Assembly (NCBI GenBank): GCA_017465905.1
Contig: JAFTVE010000013.1
Coordinates: 1 to 64,000 of the forward strand
DNA from: Bacteroidaceae bacterium
GTDB taxonomy: Bacteria > Bacteroidota > Bacteroidia > Bacteroidales > Bacteroidaceae
Direction of reading: 5' to 3'
Length of the DNA: 64,000 nt
Made by a program: the position numbers and the translations under genes. The notes beneath the pieces are model-generated. The model searched no databases. It was not told the origin of the DNA and saw nothing but the letters and a program-made list of their open reading frames with translations. Below are positions 58,946 through 64,000 of the stretch, piece after piece. Position 1 is the stretch's first letter. Each line of letters begins with the position of its first letter.

Positions 58946-59497
58946 TCAGAATCCGATACCAAGATGCACACCAAGGCAGTTTGTAGCAATCGTGGGGCCG
59001 AGGAAGATATGCAGATTCTTGTAGCAGCGCACTCTGATACCAGGCTGCCAAGAGAGGACAAAGTAAGCATCACCAGGCTCCTCGTCTATCATTTCCCTTT
59101 CGTAATTGCCATCTGGAGTCGGCTCAATCCAGTACTTGCCGTCTACTTCATAAATCCATCCTGCACCTATCGAGAGATCGCTGTAAATAGCAAAGGTTTT
59201 ACGCTGGCCTAAGTGGAAATATCTGCGGGCAAACACACTGGTAGTGATAGACCTTACATTAGCAGGGAAGTCATCATAATAGGTTTCGTGAGGACCCACC
59301 ATCAAGCCTACAGAATGTTTGTCGTCCAAACGTACACCTCCAGATAATACCGCACCGGAATTATAGAGCCCAAGATTTAATCTCGCAGTAAACTCTGGTC
59401 TCAAAGTCTTTGCAGCACTTTCATTCTGTGCAAACGAACTCAATGGAAACAGTATAAATACTGCACAAGCGATGGCTTTGAAGAGATTCTTTTTCAT
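58946..59497 (-). CDS. Small exported outer-membrane-like protein
   Basis: 183 residues with a signal peptide (MKKNLFKAIACAVFILFPLSSFAQ) and alternating strand pattern (FTARLNLGLYNSGAVLSGGVRL, TSVFARRYFHL, YSDLSIGAGWIYEVDGKYW), ending in GVHLGIGF with a terminal Phe, as expected for a small barrel. I do not recognise the family. A long structured leader (59526-59760), of the same kind as before 27196-28224, precedes it. Confidence 0.7.
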   Translation of the reverse strand: MKKNLFKAIACAVFILFPLSSFAQNESAAKTLRPEFTARLNLGLYNSGAVLSGGVRLDDKHSVGLMVGPHETYYDDFPANVRSITTSVFARRYFHLGQRKTFAIYSDLSIGAGWIYEVDGKYWIEPTPDGNYEREMIDEEPGDAYFVLSWQPGIRVRCYKNLHIFLGPTIATNCLGVHLGIGF

Positions 59498-59525
59498 AAC
59501 TTTTTCTTTTTTATTATTATTCGTA

Positions 59526-59760
59526 CTATTGCCTTATTTGCAGGCGAAAGCTGCAAATAAAAAGCGCAGACTTCGCCATACGCTCTCTGGGCTCACCACA
59601 AGCCGTAAATATTATATGTGAAAGTCCGCGCCTAAACATAGGCACGCTTTCAATAATATTTACAATAACTCTTTTGTTCCGAGGTGGTGATTCAGAGAGC
59701 ATTGAGTTACGTTTTACCAAAATGTCTTGACGAATCTTTCGACTCATCGGTGCAAAGGTA
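59526..59760 (-). promoter_or_regulatory. Promoter and structured leader (leader family E, copy 2)
   Basis: After the minus-strand box TACCTTTG (59753-59760) comes the 49-nt block shared with 28453-28501, starting the frame MSRKIRQDILVK at 59747. Here the frame stays open for 73 codons, to 59526. The following RNA can form a long stem: GCTCTCTG (59582-59589) with CAGAGAGC (59693-59700), TCACCAC with GTGGTGA (59684-59690), and GTAAATATT with AATATTTAC (59655-59663). It fills most of 59498-59865. Confidence 0.65.
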
Positions 59761-59865
59761 TAAAAACTTTCGAATATACAACACACTGTCATCAGATTAT
59801 TTGCTATTCTGCCATTAAAGTGGTATATTTGTACTATCAAAGAACCACTTAAATCAAATGAACTT

Positions 59866-60309
59866 ATGACACAACAGACAGCGACAAAGACAAACGGAGA
59901 AGTCCCCAATAACTATACCCTCTGCATCAAGGGCGATTGCCCGAAGGCAGCCACTTGCTTGCGCCATGTGGCAGTGGGGATGATGTCCTCTGGGGTGCAG
60001 CGATGGAGCATCATAAGCCCTGCGTACCTGGCGCAGACAGAGGGCGAGTGCCCCGTGTACCGCTCTGCCGAGAAGGTGCAGTATGCTCACGGTTTCGTGC
60101 GGATGATAAGAACGCTGCCAGTGAACGTATCGGAAATGGTGGCGAAAAGGCTGATTGCACACTTCGGACGCAATGTCTATTACGATATGCGCAAGGGAAA
60201 ACGCCCCATTGCACCTGCCGAGCAGGAGATTATCCACACTGTGGTAGCCGAATGTGGGGCTCAACAAGAGGTGGTGTTCGATAGCTACGAGGAGGGCTAT
60301 CAGTGGTAA
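59866..60309 (+). CDS. DUF6078-type small protein
   Basis: 147 residues, soluble. The N-terminal YTLCIKGDCPKAATCLRHVA with four cysteines/histidine (C, C, C, H) looks like a small metal site, followed by a mixed region (QYAHGFVRMIRTLPVNVSEMVAKRLIAHFGRNVYYDMRKGKRPIAPAEQEII). It resembles the DUF6078 family of Bacteroidales. A promoter-like TATATTTG is upstream. The role is unknown. Confidence 0.7.
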   Translation: MTQQTATKTNGEVPNNYTLCIKGDCPKAATCLRHVAVGMMSSGVQRWSIISPAYLAQTEGECPVYRSAEKVQYAHGFVRMIRTLPVNVSEMVAKRLIAHFGRNVYYDMRKGKRPIAPAEQEIIHTVVAECGAQQEVVFDSYEEGYQW

Positions 60310-60330
60310 TCTGAAAATTATTCATTGCAC

Positions 60331-60412
60331 TTGTCATGCTGAGTAAAATGAAACATCTCGCATAGTACTGCGCGAGATTCTTCCTCCCTTCAGGTCGTCA
60401 GAATGACAAAAG
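60331..60412. repeat. Imperfect palindromic repeat (TGTCAT...ATGACAA type)
   Basis: TTGTCATGCTGA and its inverted counterpart near TCAGAATGACAA flank CATCTCGC and GCGCGAGAT, giving an 82-bp imperfect foldback. It has the look of the widespread GTCATTCTGA/GAATCTC intergenic palindromes. Confidence 0.6.
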
Positions 60413-60438
60413 GTAGTTTGGATTATTTTTCTATATAA

Positions 60439-60532
60439 AAACTGCAGTTTTATCAAGTAAAAACTACAGTTTGGAAGGCTAAAAACTGGAGTTTGGAACT
60501 GAACAAATTGTAGTTTGTAGCTGTACAAACGG
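60439..60532. repeat. 22-bp tandem array (4-5 units, core AAACTGCAGTTT)
   Basis: Cores at 60439, 60461, 60483 and 60505: AAACTGCAGTTT, AAACTACAGTTT, AAACTGGAGTTT, AAATTGTAGTTT, exactly 22 bp apart; a fifth begins AAACGG at 60527. Spacers are 10 bp and variable. It ends about 20 bp before the SDR gene. Confidence 0.85.
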
Positions 60533-60550
60533 AATCGTAATAGAGAAGAT

Positions 60551-61348
60551 ATGAACACATCACACTGGGCATTGGTCACAGGAGGCAGTGCGGGCATAGG
60601 GCTTGCCATCGCTCGCGAACTGCTGCGTAGGGAGTATCGGGTGATACTGGTGAGCCGCTCTGAGGAGCGCTTGCAGGAGGCACGCCGCAGGCTGCTCGGC
60701 GAGACGGGTAGGGGAGATGAGTGTATCGCACTCCGTGTTGCCGACCTCACGCAAGCGGAGGCACCGGCCGAACTGCTGCGTTGGACCACCGAGATGGGCT
60801 ATGCCGTGGAGGTGCTGGTAAACAATGCGGGGATGTATTTCTTTCGCGATGCCGTGGCGCTCCCGGTAGAGGATGTGGAGCGTATCGTCAGTCTCAATGT
60901 GCGCTCCGTGGCGATGATGTGCCGCCTCTTTGGCGAGCAGATGGCAGCGCGTGGGCATGGCTACATACTCAACCTGTCGTCCTACTCCGTATATATGCGT
61001 CTGCCCGGATGGTCGCTCTACAGTGGCAGCAAGGCTTTCGTGCGCAACTTCTCCATCACCTTTGGCCGCGAGATGCGCTCGCGGGGCGTAGTGGTGACCA
61101 CGGCGGCACCGGCCGGTGTGGCTACGGAGCTGATGGGCTTGCCGCCCAAGGTGTTTAGCCTGGCAAAGAAGACGGGCTTCCTGATGCGCCCCGAGACTTG
61201 TGCCCGCAGGGTGGTGAAGGCGCTCTTCAAGGGGCGCGAATACATCATCCCCGGCTGGTACAACCGCCTATGGATACCGCTGCTCAGCTGCATAGGGCGC
61301 CGCACTGCCGTATGGTTTCATCGGAAGACGGAGCGGTGGCAACAGTAG
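60551..61348 (+). CDS. Short-chain dehydrogenase/reductase (SDR)
   Basis: 265 residues. The classical SDR set is complete: cofactor loop TGGSAGIGLAIARELL (about 10-25, Rossmann Gly-rich), VNNAGMYFF, the catalytic Ser in LNLSSYSVYMRL, and YSGSKAFVRNF (Tyr-x-x-x-Lys). The Arg-containing SRSEE after the second strand favours NADPH. A hydrophobic C-terminus may associate with membranes. The substrate is unknown. The 22-bp array sits directly upstream. Confidence 0.92.
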   Translation: MNTSHWALVTGGSAGIGLAIARELLRREYRVILVSRSEERLQEARRRLLGETGRGDECIALRVADLTQAEAPAELLRWTTEMGYAVEVLVNNAGMYFFRDAVALPVEDVERIVSLNVRSVAMMCRLFGEQMAARGHGYILNLSSYSVYMRLPGWSLYSGSKAFVRNFSITFGREMRSRGVVVTTAAPAGVATELMGLPPKVFSLAKKTGFLMRPETCARRVVKALFKGREYIIPGWYNRLWIPLLSCIGRRTAVWFHRKTERWQQ

Positions 61349-61359
61349 AAAGATTTATT

Positions 61360-62025
61360 CTACCAAACATAAGGAATCATGCGATAGCACACACGCTGGG
61401 TGTACGCTATGTAGCCGGGAAGGCCTTGACGCAGTACCTGCTCCTCATTTTTGATGCGTGCAGCCAGCAGGAGCACGCAGGGCGACATCACTAATAGTGC
61501 CCACCACGAGCCGAGCACGAGCGGAATGGAGAGATAGAGCAGACTGACTGCCGAATACATGGGGTGGCGCACAATGCCGTACAATCCCGTATCGATGACA
61601 CGCTGCCCCTGCTGCACCTCGACTACACGCGAAAGATACACATTCTCGCGCAACACCTCGGCATAGAGCGCATAACTTATGAGCAATGCTATAGAGGCGA
61701 TGATGACGACGACGGATGAAACGTGGCTCCAACCGAACCGGAAGTCGAGCCCTGCCACAATGAACGAACCTACGAGAAGCAGTCCCGACAGCGCCACCAC
61801 GCTCCGCTGCTCTTTCTCACGCTCCTTCATCTCCAAGCGCTTGCGCAGCAACTCGGGATTCTTAATCAATAACACCACTCCCATAATAAGGATAGGGATG
61901 AAGAGCAGTGCCATGAAAAGCCATGCACCAGGATAGTGTCCTGTGCCGGCAGGAAGGAAAAGCATGGCAGCTGTAATGGCCAGACCAAGAAGGAAGGCGG
62001 TAAGAGTTCGTAAGAGTAGTTTCAT
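61360..62025 (-). CDS. Isoprenylcysteine methyltransferase-like membrane protein
   Basis: 221 residues with about five membrane spans. The SAM-binding C-terminal segment of the ICMT/PEMT-type fold is visible: GLYGIVRHPMYSAVSLLYLSIPLVLGSW followed by RIKNEEQVLRQGLPGYIAYTQRVCYRMIPYVW (conserved RHPxY, E, GY and RxIP). Bacterial members methylate small or lipid-like acceptors; the substrate is unknown. It converges with the SDR gene. Confidence 0.85.
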   Translation of the reverse strand: MKLLLRTLTAFLLGLAITAAMLFLPAGTGHYPGAWLFMALLFIPILIMGVVLLIKNPELLRKRLEMKEREKEQRSVVALSGLLLVGSFIVAGLDFRFGWSHVSSVVVIIASIALLISYALYAEVLRENVYLSRVVEVQQGQRVIDTGLYGIVRHPMYSAVSLLYLSIPLVLGSWWALLVMSPCVLLLAARIKNEEQVLRQGLPGYIAYTQRVCYRMIPYVW

Positions 62026-62044
62026 CGGAAGACGGAGCAGTGGT

Positions 62045-62395
62045 CTATTTCTTCATTGCCCAAGTATTGGCCAAAATCAAGGTTACAATAACTAATATTA
62101 TGGTGGAAACGACAAACAGACCACGACCCATAATGTCCATGTCCCGTAATGCTATTAGGCATGCCAATAAGATAAAGATAGAACCTCCAAGGAAACGCAA
62201 GCGTTTGATGTCGTATTTCTCCTTCTCTTCTTTGCTGGCGGTGTTGTAACTCGCTATCAAGATGTCACCTTTGCCTGTGAAGAGAATGATTGCAAAGAAT
62301 AGACTTGCCAATGCTTGACCTGCTAAACCTCCGATAAGTGTATTTAGAAGAGCAATAACTACGATGAAAAGCAGTATGATAAGGAAGTTTCTCAT
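62045..62395 (-). CDS. Small membrane protein, DUF3784-like
   Basis: 116 residues with four membrane spans split by a short loop GKGDILIASYNTASKEEKEKYDIKRL, the DUF3784 signature (AGYNT.S.EEK.KYD). No function is known. The start is 19 bp upstream-side of the methyltransferase gene and on the same strand, so they are probably co-transcribed. Confidence 0.78.
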   Translation of the reverse strand: MRNFLIILLFIVVIALLNTLIGGLAGQALASLFFAIILFTGKGDILIASYNTASKEEKEKYDIKRLRFLGGSIFILLACLIALRDMDIMGRGLFVVSTIILVIVTLILANTWAMKK

Positions 62396-62553
62396 TGTGT
62401 AAAGGATTTATGGTGCAAATATAAAGAAAATCAATAGAAAACCAAACGATTGATACAAATTACGCAATAAAAACGCGTATTTGCAAATGGGGTGGGGTAG
62501 AGATATGGCAGTGTAGAAATATTTTTGTACATTTACAGCCTAAACAATAAACA

Positions 62554-64000
62554 ATGTCTATTATGAAAACGCGAAGCCTCTTATTTACCCTCGGCATGGT
62601 GCTGTGCACGTCACTGTTGGCGCAACCCCTGAAGACAAAAAACATTGACAATGGTGGTACAGGAATGTTCAAAGCCATTGCAGTAAAGGAAAGCGGTATG
62701 CCCGACTTTGTTATCTATCGCCCCAAAGACCTGATGCATGCTCACGCCCGATGTGGCGCATTGCCGCTCCTGATGTTTGCCAACGGAGGATGCATGGATA
62801 CAAGCATCGGCTATGAGCGTATGCTCACCGAGATAGCTTCGCACGGATATATCGTGATGGCCATAGGTGAAATGCAGGATGTGCGCAACGACCGCAAGGA
62901 GAGTCATACCCCCTCATCGGAGCTGAAGCGCGGACTCGACTGGATAGTGCAGCAGAGCGTGACGAAGGGTAGCGATTACTATCAGAATATAGATACTGCA
63001 CGCATAGGCGCTGCAGGGCACTCGTGCGGAGGAGCCCAGGTGCTGGCCAACGCTGCCGATGCACGACTGAAGACCTACCTTATACTCAATGCAGGAATGG
63101 GAGATATGGAGATGGCGGGAGCGAGCAAGGCTTCACTGCCCAATATGCACGGACCAGCGCTCTATATCGTGGGAGGCCCCAGCGACGTGGCTTTCGAGAA
63201 TGCGCAGAAGGACTATGAACGCATCACCGACACGCCTGTTGCCCTGGCCGATCATCCTGCTTCAGGACACGGAGGCACCTACGAGCATCCCTATGGAGGC
63301 GATTATGGGCGTATGGTTATTGACTGGCTCGACTGGCAACTGAAGGGCGAGAAGGCCAAGGCTGCCATATTCCTTGATGGCAAGCTCGACAAGTATGAGG
63401 GATGGACCATCAAGGCCAAGAATTTCAAGCAACATGCTGAATCAAACGTCGAAGAACTGTGGATACGCAACGGAGAGCGTCACCTGTATGGTGTGCTCAG
63501 TCGCCCCGCACATGCCAAAGGCAAGATGCCTGTAGCCATCATTGCCCACGGATTCAACGGTACGCACCACTTTGGACGCAACTATTTCGAAACACTCAAC
63601 AAACTGGGCTATCAGGTATACACCTTCGACTTTGCCTGTGGCTCGGTCAACAGCCGTAGCGACAACAACACGATGAATATGTCGATCCTCGATGAGCAGA
63701 GCGACCTCGAAGCCATCGTGCGCTACTTCAAGCAGCAGCCCGACGTGGATGCCAGCCGTATCGTGCTCATCGGCGAGAGCCAAGGCGGACTCGTATCGGC
63801 ACTCACTGCAGCAAGTATGCCCAAGGATATCAGCCGCACCATACTCATCTTCCCCGCACTGTGCATCCCCGACAACTGGACAGCCCGCTATCCCAACCTG
63901 AGCGATATCCCCGACACCACACGCCTGTGGAATGTGCCTATGGGTCGCCGCTTCTTCAACGAGGTGCGCGATATCGATGTATTCAAGCGCATTGGTAAGT
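62554..64000 (+). CDS. Exported double alpha/beta-hydrolase (partial, runs off the window)
   Basis: An open frame from ATG 62554 (ATG 62563 is possible) to the right edge, at least 482 residues. A signal peptide (MKTRSLLFTLGMVLCTSLLAQ) is followed by one alpha/beta-hydrolase domain with nucleophile GHSCGGAQ (about 155) and a His in ASGHGGTYEHP. A second hydrolase domain follows, with oxyanion region AHGFNGTHHFGRNYF and nucleophile GESQGGLVS (about 410). Two catalytic domains in one chain suggest an extracytoplasmic esterase; the substrate is unknown. Promoter TATTTTTG lies near 62518. Confidence 0.88.
   Translation, partial: MSIMKTRSLLFTLGMVLCTSLLAQPLKTKNIDNGGTGMFKAIAVKESGMPDFVIYRPKDLMHAHARCGALPLLMFANGGCMDTSIGYERMLTEIASHGYIVMAIGEMQDVRNDRKESHTPSSELKRGLDWIVQQSVTKGSDYYQNIDTARIGAAGHSCGGAQVLANAADARLKTYLILNAGMGDMEMAGASKASLPNMHGPALYIVGGPSDVAFENAQKDYERITDTPVALADHPASGHGGTYEHPYGGDYGRMVIDWLDWQLKGEKAKAAIFLDGKLDKYEGWTIKAKNFKQHAESNVEELWIRNGERHLYGVLSRPAHAKGKMPVAIIAHGFNGTHHFGRNYFETLNKLGYQVYTFDFACGSVNSRSDNNTMNMSILDEQSDLEAIVRYFKQQPDVDASRIVLIGESQGGLVSALTAASMPKDISRTILIFPALCIPDNWTARYPNLSDIPDTTRLWNVPMGRRFFNEVRDIDVFKRIGK

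Noticed and set aside
1-64000. tRNA or rRNA genes
   Set aside because: I looked for TPsiC-arm and rRNA-like stretches in the intergenic regions and recognised none; a covariance search would be decisive.

Overview
The window looks like a piece of a Bacteroidales chromosome (Bacteroides/Prevotella-like). Evidence seen directly: TAnnTTTG -7 boxes (often with TTG/TTTG about 20 bp upstream) before many genes, few Shine-Dalgarno sites, carboxypeptidase-regulatory/plug/barrel outer-membrane receptors, a trimeric sdhC-sdhA-sdhB fumarate reductase/succinate dehydrogenase operon, and the order mnmG - apt - uvrC - dtd - MazG-like - deoC. I know that order as a nearly contiguous string in relatives. Here every junction carries extra accessory DNA. 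A perfect parS-type palindrome follows the mnmG stop codon, which suggests an origin-proximal location. The species is not resolvable by eye.

Layout. 0.1-7.8 kb: two outer-membrane receptors, a TPR/HTH membrane regulator and a DUF4143-type ATPase, all on the minus strand; the receptor-regulator-ATPase stretch is bracketed by an 85-bp promoter/leader direct repeat. 8-12.1 kb: the sdhCAB operon, with a four-helix-bundle gene between sdhA and sdhB inside 32-bp direct repeats. 12.7-16.1 kb: mnmG, parS, apt and a thioredoxin-like insertion that has left a second, diverged apt 3' end. 16.1-27 kb: small exported proteins; an AraC regulator divergent from a cluster encoding two 11-residue-repeat proteins, a barrel protein, a condensation-type acyltransferase and a DUF4421-like protein; then a phospholipase D, a hemolysin III and a membrane acyltransferase. 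27-30.7 kb: a sortable secreted protein with a structured leader and an AlbA/Schlafen-type regulator with a 21-bp repeat. 30.7-40 kb: uvrC, two paralogous ECF sigma/membrane-protein pairs pointing at each other, an orphan DNA methyltransferase, an SMR exporter, a phosphoesterase, a third sigma operon ending in a free plug-like protein, and dtd. 40-49.8 kb: YdeI-like, Ogt, GT2, DinD, MerR, an M50-like protease, MazG-like, deoC and small zinc-type proteins. 49.8-64 kb: polyprenyl synthase, polA with a triplicated clamp-binding-like motif, an HhH barrel protein, a PagL-like deacylase, ORF6N, SDR, methyltransferase and a two-domain hydrolase running off the end.

The most unusual aspect is the intergenic DNA. 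It holds at least ten different dispersed repeat families. Several sit exactly at transcription starts: tandem hairpin promoters at three genes, two hairpin leader families, and the 85-bp promoter repeat. Others are tandem arrays of short, often palindromic cores repeated at exactly 22 or 33 bp (two or three helical turns), with different core sequences in different arrays. I do not recognise these arrays as a described system. All repeat statements come from reading the bases; family names come from recognising motifs, with no database search.
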